In this document: positions 11,245-20,654 of the stretch, in pieces
Numbering within the stretch: position 1 is the first letter of the stretch
Layout: each line of letters begins with the position of its first letter
Assembly (NCBI GenBank): GCA_047967505.1
Contig: CM106540.1
DNA: 64,000 nucleotides
From: Dipteris shenzhenensis
Lineage: Eukaryota > Polypodiophyta > Polypodiopsida > Gleicheniales
Reading direction: 5' to 3' (one strand)
The notes under the pieces: model-generated
Databases searched by the model: none
What the model was told of the DNA's origin: nothing
Seen by the model: the letters and a program-made list of their open reading frames with translations, nothing else
Made by a program: the position numbers and the translations under genes

Positions 11245-11740
11245 CTAGCATGTTGTATCATCCACCTTGAACATCTTGCCAGATTTTTGAGTGCTCTCTT
11301 CCTCAAGCTTTAGGGCAAATATACTAACTTCCTTTTTGAGAAGCCTCCTGAGTTTCTTGGCTAATATTATTTGCAATTTATGAGATGGAATTCTAGGTAG
11401 ACAAACCTCCTTGCCCATGTCTAGTAAAGTCATGGTCATGTCTTGCAAATTCATTGTAAACCTTCCTAGGGTCCTGAGCCAAGCACAGCCAAGTATTATG
11501 TCAATAGGCCCCAAATCCAACGCAAAGAGATTAATAGTACATGAGTATTCTGAGAAAAGCTTATTGATAGTAACATCAGGACAGACCCTTTGACTTGTGG
11601 TAAAGGTGCCATTAGCCATGCCTAGCTTTAGCTGTGAGGTAAATCATCCATTGGCAACCTCAAGGAATGGATAGACTTTGAGTTTATGAAGCTATGAGAG
11701 CTTCCACTATCTAGTAGAATGTAGGAATCTCTGCTCTTTA
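11245..11740 (-). pseudogene. Gypsy-A aspartic protease
   Basis: The retropepsin site LLDSGSSHSFI is readable, with DSG at 11703-11711. A following frame (11245-11619) carries the flap-side region and the IDIILGCAWLRTLG motif, equivalent to the gypsy 'LGMDWL' segment. A frameshift lies between the two parts near 11640. Confidence 0.85.
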
Positions 11741-12004
11741 TCTGGTCCTTAATCCTAAAGGCTGTGGGGCTGCTCATCCCCGTCAAAGCATGGGTGGATA
11801 TTTAATACAACTCTGGCTGGGTGTCCCACAAAACCTCCTCATCACTCACAATCCCATTACCATCAGCTTCCCTACAAGACCCGCAGCAATCAAAAGATGC
11901 CTCAAGATGGTAGGAACTAGGATGACCTGCTGTTGTAGAGGAACTATGTATCCGCTATGACAAATAAGGCATCGAAGTCTAGAATCTAGAGCCATTTAAA
12001 GCTC

Positions 12005-13761
12005 TTAGTTCACCATGGAAATGTCCATCTGGATTGAAGACATGATTCTCATATAATAATTCATCTTTCCTTTGAACCTCTTGCCCACAATCATGAAACT
12101 CCTCTGCATCTCTGAGGAAGACAACTCATCTTCAGAATTTGAGATTTCAATGATCATGCTCAACTTACTTGGAGTTGACTTGGCCTTACATGACTTGTTG
12201 TGGTCTGCACTCCACTTCTCTCCACATTTGAAACAGAGCCCCTTCTTCCTCCTTTCATCCATTACAGAGTAGGAGAATTGCTTATGAGCCTCCTTCCTAT
12301 TCATATAATTTTCAGGGAGTCTATTTGCAGATTTAGATTCCTTGCCCAGGGTATTAGCCTTTGAACCTTAACAGTATGATATTTTGGAATTACCTCACTT
12401 GAGGTCCCATAAATTAGTTGAGAGGGCTTAGTATCCAAATGAAAATTCTCTTCATCCATGGTCTTTGTCCCACAATAATCCATGATAGATGGCTTTTGGA
12501 AGGTCCCAATCCCAATAGACTTCTCCCTAGGATTGTATTTGGGCTCATATAGCTCAACAAGGTGCATTGCCTCATCCAAAGACCTGGGTCTAGATGCCAA
12601 TACATCTGAGGCACCCATGCATAAATCTGGTCATCCTCTGCTTCTCATCTTCCCCCTTCACAAACAAGGAAAGCTTCCAAAACTATTTGATGTAGTGTCC
12701 AATTGACCCAGTTTGGACTAGGTCATACCATTGACACAAAAATTGATCAACAAGTAGAGGGGAGAAGAATGTAATCACCATTTCATGTTTGAATTCTTCC
12801 CATGTGGCCATAGTTGGTCTAAAACCACTGTCTACTTCCTTAATTTAAAGTAGTCTTCCAGCTTACTTCTCCATTCCTACAACTCATTGGATGATTTAGA
12901 CTCCCCTTTGAACTTCTACAAGACAATCTTATCCTTGTAGTCCTTGCCCAATCTTGACCTTGTCCCAACTTCTTCTGAATTTCACCTTGGGTGGCCTCAC
13001 AAATTGAGTAAAGGTCATGGCTTCTCTCACCTCACGGTCTAGTTGGTTGTAGGCAACATTGTTGAGTCAAGAATTCACCTCTCCTAAGGGAGGCTTGATA
13101 CACTTTGGATGAGCTAGGCACATCATTAAGACATGTCCCATGGGATGGACTAAACTTTGAACTCCTTATTGAGATATATTCCTTGTAGGTACATATTTCA
13201 AAGATTGTTGTGGGTATGACTTTCTAGCATCAGCCATGAATTCACTCCTACTTGGGTGAATTCCAGCCTGTCCTAGTTCCATAGGCTTCTTAGGGGGATC
13301 ATCATCCTTGGAATTCTCCTTACCCTTTGGCTCAAACCTACTACTCACTTAGTTCACATCACTTTGCATGTCCTCAACAACTGAGTGAAAGCATGTCAAA
13401 CTTGACCTTGGAGTCTCTTTTCACAACTTCAACCCTTTGTTCTAGCAGTGAGGTGAGTTGCCCTAGCTGGCCAAATAACTTTTGTTGCTAATCCATAAGC
13501 TGCCACATCGGTTTTCTCTATTTGTCCATCATTTGTCCTTGTTGCACCAACATGATTGCCATGAATCCTTTAAAATACAGATTGTCCTTGTGGTGAGGGA
13601 AATTGACTGGTGATTGGTTAGGCGATCTTCAAGGACTTGCCTCTTCTTGCCCATAATCACTAGCTTGAGCATATTCCATAGGTGCCATTGCTTCAACTTG
13701 TTCCATTAATTGGGCTTTCTCATATTCACCTTCAGGTCTGAAGTCCCTGGTAGACTTCCTT
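12005..13761 (-). pseudogene. gag: Gypsy-A gag (fragmented)
   Basis: The nucleocapsid part contains a knuckle-like CFKCGEKWSADHNKSC (12188-12235), which has wider spacing than the standard CX2CX4HX4C. Upstream pieces at 12301-12618 and 13166-13348 are in different frames, so the capsid region is broken by indels. The rightmost piece (RPEGEYEKAQLMEQVEAMA, about 13660-13745) looks like the gag N-terminus and is cut by the Copia-4 LTR at 13762. The gag identity rests on the knuckle and the position upstream of protease. Confidence 0.75.
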
Positions 13762-14018
13762 TGTTGAGAGTTCATGCTCAACATCATGTGATCATGTGTG
13801 CATAGCACCATCACGTGATCATATGTGCATAGCACTAACCTTATAGAGTGCTATAAAGGAAAGGGTTAGATCCCCTAACCCTAACCCTAAAAGGGTTTGT
13901 ATATATTCTATTTTTTCAACTAATTCTAGTGTACAGTTAGTCATTTGTGGTGTGCTCTCTAGCTGTGCCCTCTCTCCTCATCTCCACTCTTCTCCTCTCC
14001 CCTCTTCATATTTTGTCA
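13762..14018 (+). repeat. Copia-4 5' LTR
   Basis: It runs from TGTTGAG to TTTTGTCA, followed by the primer site. It contains an internal 27-base tandem duplication (GATCATGTGTGCATAGCAC at 13790, repeated at 13817), a CACGTG G-box (13812-13817) and a CCCTAACCCTAACCCTAA telomere-like box. Confidence 0.95.
13852..13858 (+). promoter_or_regulatory. Copia-4 LTR TATA box
   Basis: TATAAAG stands about 35 bases after the CACGTG G-box; the same box is in the 3' LTR near 20533. Transcription would start roughly 30 bases downstream, within the LTR. This is inferred from motif and position only. Confidence 0.55.
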
Positions 14019-14030
14019 TGGTATCAGAGC
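14019..14030 (+). other. Copia-4 primer binding site (initiator tRNA-Met)
   Basis: TGGTATCAGAGC directly follows the LTR. Confidence 0.95.
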
Positions 14031-14604
14031 TCCCTTGTCTTCCGCTGAGACATTGAGATTCTTGAGAGTGTGAGAGAGATTGTGAGATTGAGAGTTCTCT
14101 TGAGTGATTGTGAGATTCTTCCGTTCACTTCCGTTGAGAGAATTTCTGTCCATTGAAAGAAATTTCCGTCATTGTTCTTGAGAGATTTCTGTCATTTGAG
14201 AGAGTTTATTTGAGTGTTTCTTGAGTTGAGAGAAAAAGAGAGTCCTCCAACTGTTCTACAACAAGCTTGTGGAAGAACTCCAAGCCAGAAAGATCAAGCT
14301 TCCAAGGAGACCTCAACAGCAAGCTTCTACGGTCTTAGTTCTTCTTCAAGGCGCACCTTCAAGCTTCAATGATCTTAGCTTGGCAACTCACGAGCTCCTA
14401 AAGCTCATATGATCTTAGCTTGGAAACCGAAAGCCTTTGCAAGGCCTTCCAAGCTATAGTGTTGTGTCAACTGGCGGACCTCCAAGCTCCTACGTCAACG
14501 TGTCTACAAGGTGACCGTCGAGCAGATGAAGGCTCGATACTCCTTGATAGTTGCGACATACTCCTGAGTCTTCAAACAATCACGGCTCGCAGCTCCTGAG
14601 GCGC

Positions 14605-14708
14605 AGCCAGCAGCTCCCGTCTTCCAAGCGACCCTGCATCAAAGCTCTGGCATTGAAGGCTCACGGTTAGCCAGCAGCTCCCGTCTTCCAAGCGACCCTG
14701 CATCAAAG
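14605..14708 (+). repeat. 40-base direct repeat in Copia-4 leader
   Basis: The block starting AGCCAGCAGCTCCCGTCTTC is identical at 14605-14644 and 14669-14708 (64-base offset). Confidence 0.95.
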
Positions 14709-15448
14709 ACCATCGACAGCTCTGCCTAACGGCCTACACGAAAGCTTCCAATGTTGCGCCATCAACAACAATAGCCGCTTCTCAACGACCCGATGCCAAA
14801 TCTCATCCTTCAAGAGTCAAGGTGGCGGGTAGAACAGCGATGGCCAACACCTATGAGCTTCTCGTAATCTCCAACGTCCCTAACGAAGGCACTACAATAG
14901 CGGCCAGCCTACAATGCACAACGCCATAGCCAAACGAGCCCAAAGCTCTGCTATAGCAATGGCTTCCATAGCTCCAGTGCAAGCACACGAGCTGTAGCCT
15001 CCAACTACTATCATCGACGACAGGCTCCATCTAGCAGCCTTGCAACGAGCAGTGCCTCTGACGAAATCGCCTCCTAAGTTGAACTCTGCCCATCGTGCCG
15101 CTTCAATGCCAACGCTCCCACAGCCCATCTCCTACAAGCAACATCTACAGCAAGCCTAAACGGCCAACCCGACCAACGACAGCTGTAGCTCCTGCGCCAT
15201 CTCTGACTATCGGGACCAACGGACTCCGAGAGCTCCCGTCAACACTCCAGCACTAGCACCGATGGCTCCTCTCTGCGAGCTCCCTCGCTACCCGCGTTGC
15301 TCATCAACGAGTCTCTCGAAGCTCGCCTCCAAACGGCCGACGACGGAGAAGATGACGGAATCTTAAAGATTCCGTCAGCATCTTGCGAGGATTCTGGCCT
15401 TACGAAGCTAGGACCATAGGCTCCCACGTGGAGTCCTTATCCACGAGA

Positions 15449-15717
15449 CACGTCATCACCTTATCTCCAATTGCCACATCATCAACCTATCCACCTGCCA
15501 TGTCAACACTGCCATGTCATCATCGACTGCCATGTCATCACCGACTACCACGTCACCACCGACTGCCACGTCATCAGTGACACGTCATCAGGCCATGTCA
15601 GCACTGCCACGTCAGCTCTGTCACGTCATCAGGCCACGTCATCAAGCCATGTCATCTGTGCCACGTCATCAATGCCACGTCATCAGTGCCACATCATCAG
15701 TGCCACGTCACCCTGTT
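15449..15717 (+). promoter_or_regulatory. Array of ten CACGTCA motifs in Copia-4 leader
   Basis: I count ten copies of CACGTCA (mostly GCCACGTCATCA), interspersed with at least five CCATGTCA variants, in an imperfect short tandem array. CCACGTCA read in reverse is TGACGTGG, a hybrid of the plant C-box and G-box bound by bZIP factors. A separate CACGTG lies at 15425-15430. A regulatory role is inferred; the array might be a simple minisatellite. Confidence 0.6.
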
Positions 15718-16692
15718 GACATCATCTGTGCCACCTCAGCACTACCACCTTAGCAATCCAGTCAGCACTGACCCCTGCAGGCACAGTCCCTTGCCAGGCA
15801 CACTGTGCACACACTGCATGTGCACACTCCTGCCACCTCAGCACAGAGCTTCACTGGCACACCTCTTGCTAAGCACAGTGCCACATCATCACTGCATGTG
15901 ACTCACAATGACACATCATCATTGAGCACCATTTGCACTCCTTTTGCCCCTCCACCTAGATCAAGTCATATCTCTTGATCCAGGAAGAATTTGAGGGTGC
16001 TCCAAAAAGAAAAGTCGCTCAATTTTTTGTGCTCTACGCGCTCGTTACATCACGTGCACATTTCGGTGCAAGTTACACTCACATTTAAGCCTCGCCGACA
16101 AAACCACTTCCTTCACGCACATTTGCCTCTACATCGACGCATCTGACCCAGCACTTAAAAAGAACAAAGGAAAAGGAATCATTTGCTGCTCTTTCATCGT
16201 TTAGATCTAGATCAGAGTAGACTAGATCGCCATAGAGGGGATGCTTTGAATTCCCCAAGTTGCCAATCTACGCCATGCCCGAAATTCCCGACTAGTACCT
16301 ACTCGGAGTCAGTCCATACGCTCACATCCGATTTCACATCATTACATTACCTGAAACCTTACGTTCATCAGTTCAGTGTGAGCAGACTTCAGAGTTCAGA
16401 GGCATTGCAGATTGATTCAGTGGGCAGATAGCACTTGATTTCACACACACATGCCACCATTGTAAAGCCTATTTGGCTATCTCACGGCATCGTGCACATC
16501 ATTTTTCAGCCTTGTAAAGCCTCTTGGCTATTCGCGGCATCATTGCCACAAGCCTTGTAACACAGGTCAGATCTTATTTACTGCAGTTCTATCTTCACCG
16601 ACGGTACAAAGATTTCACTTGGCATCTTTAGTGTATTTGCAGTTGATTCATACAGAGTTTTTCAGGACACTTTTGAGTACATTGTTTGCACC

Positions 16693-17073
16693 ATGTCGAC
16701 TAGCAACCTCAATCTGGAGGCATCTGCTAAGTTAGACAACTCCAATTATGGTACATGGAAATACCGAATGGAGACCATTCTTGTGCTTCAGGACAAATGG
16801 GAGTATGTCGATGGATCTATACCTAGACCATTGGCCGATCCAGCCACCAGTAGCTCTACTCCATCTGTTGTCATAGCACCAGCAATGGGATCTACATCGG
16901 GATCTACATCTACACAAACAGTGTCCACACCAGTAGCAGATCCTGCCATTGCCCGAGCTCAAGTAGAATGGGATAAGAAAGACAAGTATGCCTATCACCT
17001 GATCAAGCAGAATGTGCAAGATGTCATGCTTGGATAGCTCAACACAGTCAAGACATCAAAAGAAGCATGGGAT
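16693..17073 (+). pseudogene. gag: Copia-4 gag N-terminal part, closed by TAG
   Basis: ATG at 16693 starts a frame with ASAKLDNSNYGTWKYRMETI, the capsid start typical of copia Gag. After 114 codons it meets TAG at 17035, in the context LG(stop)LNTVKTSKEAW, where Gln is expected. The frame continues in phase into the long open frame from 17074, so only this one codon separates gag into two pieces. Confidence 0.88.
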
Positions 17074-19704
17074 ATGTTCGCAGCTCTCTACGAGTCCAAG
17101 AACACATCCAGGATTCTCACCCTGAGAAACCAGATCAACCAGAGTTTCCGCAACAGCAGTGAAACCGGTCATGCTTATGTACTCTGCATCAAAGACTACA
17201 ACAATCAACTTGCAGCAGCAGGAGAGACTATGAATCCTGCAGAAATGATTCAAGTAATCCTGAATGGACTAGGAGAAGGATATGAGAATCTAGTCCAGAG
17301 TATTGCCATCCAACGGCAAATTCCAACACTGGAAGAACTTCAGTCAGTTCTACTTGGTGAAGAACTCAGGACTCAGGCCATTCAAGCACGTAAAGGTCAT
17401 TCTAATGATCAGGCATTCACAGCTTCAGACAGAAGCAGAGGCAAAGGCAGAAACAGAGGTAGATCATATCAGAAAAGTGGTCATCATCAACAAAATCAAA
17501 GTCAGAATCAGCATCAGCATCAGCAGCATCCTCAGCAACATCAAAATCAGCAAAGAGGAAATCATTCCAACCGAGGAAGATTCCAAGGACGAGGGAATGC
17601 ATCCACCAATGTGTCAAACATTCAATGTAACTATTGTCACAAGTTTGGACACTATGAAAGAGATTGCCGCAAGAAGCAGTATGACCAAGGCGGTCAATCC
17701 AGCAATAATCGAGGGAATTCCCGAGGAAGAGGAAATCATCATGGTGGACATTCTAGTCACAGTCATTTTGCAAATGAACATGGCAATATGTTCCTTGCAA
17801 GTGAGGAATTGCATCAGACTGATACAATGCACCTAGACACTGATTTCAATCCCAAAGAGGATTTTAGCTATCAAGTCGACCAAGTGGAACAAGATCCTTG
17901 GTACATCGATAGCGGTGCATCATCTCATATGACAAATCATCAGGAATGGTTCACAGAAATGAAGCCATTAGAAGGTCAAAAGAATGTCATCTACACAGCA
18001 GACAATACACCGAATCCGGTTCAAGGGACAGGTGTTATCCCTATGAACAATTTCATTGGTACAAAAGGATTAGTCAAAGATGTGCTCTATGTTCCGAAGC
18101 TCAGCAAGAACCTTTTGTCAGTAGGTCAAATGACGGAACACAACTACAAAGTCATCTTCGACGGTGATGAATGCACTATCAGAGACAAATCCAAACGAGG
18201 TCAGCTAGTAGCAAAAGGTGTCAAGGAAGGACGCTTATACAGGATGCTAGCTACAGTACCAGATAAGCATGCCATGTCAGCTCAAATGCAACAGATGCCA
18301 CTATCCGCAAAATGGCACAAGAGATATGGTCATGTCAACTTCAAGTACTTGTTAGATCTCCAGAATCAAAATATGGCAATTGGGATTCCGAAGCTACAGT
18401 TTCTTGGAAAAGTTTGCGAAGCATGCTGTTTCGGCAAACAAAAGCGAACCAACTTTGTCAGAAGTACCTCTCATGCACGAGGTATTCTTGATTTGATTCA
18501 TACAGATGTATGGGGTTATGCCCAGACCCGCAGCATCAATGGTTCACTTTATTACTTGACCTTCATCGACGACTACAACAGATATTGTTGGGTCTACTTT
18601 CTGAAAGAGAAATCTGAAGTGTTTGCCAGATTTCAAGAATTCAAAGCCATGGTAGAAAACCAGATAGGCAGAAAAATCAAGGTCATGAGATCAGACAGAG
18701 GAGGTGAATACATGTCTTCAGCATTCATGAACTTTTGCAAAAATCACGGCATTCAAAGACAATTCACATGTGCAGATACTCCTCAACAAAATGCAATAGC
18801 TGAAAGGAAGAATGGGACTTTAGCAGACAGTGCTAGAGCAATGCTTAGTGAAAAGCATCTTCCGAATCAGTATTGGGCAGAAGTAATAGCTACAGCTAAC
18901 TACTTGCTTAATCGGCTTCCTACTGAACCGATACAAGGTATGACTCCTTATGAAGCATTCACTGGACACAAGCCATGCATTGGGCATCTCCGCATATTTG
19001 GTTGCATAGCATATGCCCACATACATGATGATCATCGCAGGAAATTGGATGCGAAGTCACGCAAATGCATCATGGTTGGCTACAGTGAAGAAAGCAAAGC
19101 ATACAAATTGTATGATCCCATCAACCGCAAAGTCATTATCTCCAGAGATGTAATCTTCGATGAGGAATCAGAATGGAAAACCTCACCTACACAGGAGATA
19201 GAAGCATCGACTTCACAGTCATCTACAGAACAGGTTGATGAAGAAGAGCAAGAATTGCCAGCAACACCACAAGCAGTGCCACAGCAGCTCAGACGGTCTA
19301 CTAGGGAAAGCAGACCACCAGCCAGATTGACATATGCTCATACTCTCTACTACAAAGTTCAAGGGGAAGATATTACTATTGCACTTTTGTACGTAGATGA
19401 TCTCATTGTGACAGGAAGCAAGGATAGCTTCATCAGAAAACTAAAACAAGACTTATCTGCAGAGTTCGACATGAAAGATCTTGGACTTATGCACTATTGT
19501 CTTGGAATTGAGTTCTGGAGAGATTCGGATAGCACATTCATGAGTCAGCTCAAATATGTTGATAGTCTCCTGAAGAAGTTTCATATGGCAAATTGCAAGA
19601 TTGCAGCCACTCCCATGGAACAGAGTTTGAAACTTACTAAAGATTCAGAAAAGCCTACAGTCAATGACAGATACTACAGGCAACTCATTGGATCTCTTAT
19701 ATAA
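17074..19704 (+). CDS. Copia-4 gag-pol open frame with truncated RT
   Basis: An 876-codon frame carries, in order: the rest of Gag; CCHC knuckle CNYCHKFGHYERDC (17626-17667) after a QHQ/RGR-rich stretch; protease site WYIDSGASSHM (DSG 17908-17916); pre-integrase CEACCFGKQ; integrase with IHTDVW, RSDRGGEY and IAERKN (DDE intact); then RPPARLTYAH joined directly to LYYKVQGEDITIALLYVDD (YVDD 19390-19401). Compared with Copia-1 about 200 residues are missing at that join, including the RT fingers and first catalytic Asp. The frame is kept across the deletion. It ends by frameshift near 19700. The element could supply Gag, protease and integrase, but not RT. Confidence 0.92.
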   Translation: MFAALYESKNTSRILTLRNQINQSFRNSSETGHAYVLCIKDYNNQLAAAGETMNPAEMIQVILNGLGEGYENLVQSIAIQRQIPTLEELQSVLLGEELRTQAIQARKGHSNDQAFTASDRSRGKGRNRGRSYQKSGHHQQNQSQNQHQHQQHPQQHQNQQRGNHSNRGRFQGRGNASTNVSNIQCNYCHKFGHYERDCRKKQYDQGGQSSNNRGNSRGRGNHHGGHSSHSHFANEHGNMFLASEELHQTDTMHLDTDFNPKEDFSYQVDQVEQDPWYIDSGASSHMTNHQEWFTEMKPLEGQKNVIYTADNTPNPVQGTGVIPMNNFIGTKGLVKDVLYVPKLSKNLLSVGQMTEHNYKVIFDGDECTIRDKSKRGQLVAKGVKEGRLYRMLATVPDKHAMSAQMQQMPLSAKWHKRYGHVNFKYLLDLQNQNMAIGIPKLQFLGKVCEACCFGKQKRTNFVRSTSHARGILDLIHTDVWGYAQTRSINGSLYYLTFIDDYNRYCWVYFLKEKSEVFARFQEFKAMVENQIGRKIKVMRSDRGGEYMSSAFMNFCKNHGIQRQFTCADTPQQNAIAERKNGTLADSARAMLSEKHLPNQYWAEVIATANYLLNRLPTEPIQGMTPYEAFTGHKPCIGHLRIFGCIAYAHIHDDHRRKLDAKSRKCIMVGYSEESKAYKLYDPINRKVIISRDVIFDEESEWKTSPTQEIEASTSQSSTEQVDEEEQELPATPQAVPQQLRRSTRESRPPARLTYAHTLYYKVQGEDITIALLYVDDLIVTGSKDSFIRKLKQDLSAEFDMKDLGLMHYCLGIEFWRDSDSTFMSQLKYVDSLLKKFHMANCKIAATPMEQSLKLTKDSEKPTVNDRYYRQLIGSLI

Positions 19705-20303
19705 TCACACGGCAAGATATTTGTTATGCAGTAAGCTCACTAGCACAGTTTATGGCAAATCCAAAATAGTCTCACTGGAATGCAGCCAAAAGAGTCTAGA
19801 GATACATCAGAGATACAAGATAGTTTGGGATAGAATACAGAGGAAGTCATCCACGGTTGCATGGATACTGTGACAGTGACTATGCTGGAGATCATGAGAC
19901 CAGGAGATCGACACAGGGATATGCATTTTTCCTTGGTCAAGGTGCTATATCATGGTTGTCAAACAAACAGCCAACTGTTTCTTTGTCTTCGACTGAAGCA
20001 GAATAATATAGAGCACTCACTACAGGTGCATGTGAGGCTATATGGCTCAGAAGACTATTGTCAGAAACAGATTACTTTGATGAGTCAAAGCCAACAACAA
20101 TATACTGTGATAATCAATCGGCTCAAGCATTAGCCAAAAATCCAGTATATCACTCCAGAACAAAGCACATTGATGTCAGAGAGCACTTCATCAGAGAAAG
20201 AATGTTACTTGGTGACATCACACTGCAGCATTGTGATAGCAAAGAAAATGTTGCAGACATCTTTACCAAACCACTCGGTAAAGAGCTATTCGAGAAACAC
20301 TGA
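19705..20303 (+). pseudogene. Copia-4 RNase H (frameshifted)
   Basis: After a frameshift near 19700 the family sequence continues: TRQDICYAVSSLAQFM, then TAG near 19769, the [20 protein letters not shown] stretch, a three-base insertion creating TAA after the SSTEAE motif, YCDNQSAQALAKNPVYHSRT, and KPLGKELFEKH ending with TGA at 20301-20303. Confidence 0.88.
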
Positions 20304-20452
20304 CTAGCTCTTGGTTTGATGCAGAGGAAGGACATTCCCATTAAAGGGGTGTGATGGAATGTAATGCTCAGTCCTTCTTCGATTCCCCAGAATCATCATC
20401 TTGAGGGAAGGCCTACTTCATGATGTTGATCTTGAGGGAAGGTGTTGAGAGT

Positions 20453-20654
20453 TCACGCTCAACATCGTGTGATCATGTGTGCATAGCACCATCACGTGAT
20501 CATATGTGCATAGCACTAACCTTATAGAGTGCTATAAAGGAAAGGGTTAGATCCCCTAACCCTAACCCTAAAAGGGTTTGTATATATTCTATTTTTTCAA
20601 CTAATTCTAGTGTACAGTTAGTCATTTGTGGTGTGCTCTCTAGCTGTGCCCTCT
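20453..20654 (+). repeat. Copia-4 3' LTR, truncated
   Basis: The first 202 bases match the 5' LTR except at two CpG positions. The match stops abruptly after GCCCTCT at 20654, so the last 55 bases and the target duplication are missing. The preceding GAGGGAAGG is the likely polypurine tract. Confidence 0.92.

Larger units (their letters stand above)
9617..13761 (-). mobile_element. Gypsy-A: minus-strand Ty3/gypsy element, truncated at both ends
   Basis: Reading right to left, the order is gag, zinc knuckle, protease, reverse transcriptase, RNase H and the zinc-binding start of integrase. This gypsy order runs up to 13761, where Copia-4 inserted. The integrase core and the 3' LTR are missing on the left, and the 5' LTR is not found on the right of Copia-4. 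The zinc-knuckle style (GLCFKCGEKW...H...C) resembles chromovirus-type gypsy elements, but the chromodomain region is lost, so the lineage is an inference. Confidence 0.9.
14031..16692 (+). other. Copia-4 long untranslated leader
   Basis: About 2.66 kb separate the primer site from the gag ATG, against about 540 bp in Copia-1. No long frame occupies it. It holds a 40-base direct repeat (14605-14644 and 14669-14708), a GC-rich part (about 14500-15450) and the CACGTCA array at 15449-15717. It could contain packaging signals, regulatory sites or captured host DNA; which one is unknown. Confidence 0.8.
13762..20654 (+). mobile_element. Copia-4: young Ty1/copia element with long leader and internal deletion
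   Basis: The 5' LTR is 13762-14018 and the 3' LTR starts at 20453 but is cut short at 20654. Over the shared 202 bases I find two differences, both C/T or G/A at CpG sites, so the insertion is young. It sits inside the gag of minus-strand Gypsy-A. Between primer site and gag lies an unusually long leader (about 2.66 kb). The coding region has one TAG in gag, then an 876-codon open frame that lacks the front half of reverse transcriptase. No target duplication can be scored because the right end is missing. Confidence 0.93.

Noticed and set aside
17303-17836. 177-codon plus-strand frame
   Set aside because: Lies inside the Copia-4 gag-pol frame in another phase; a shadow of the real frame.
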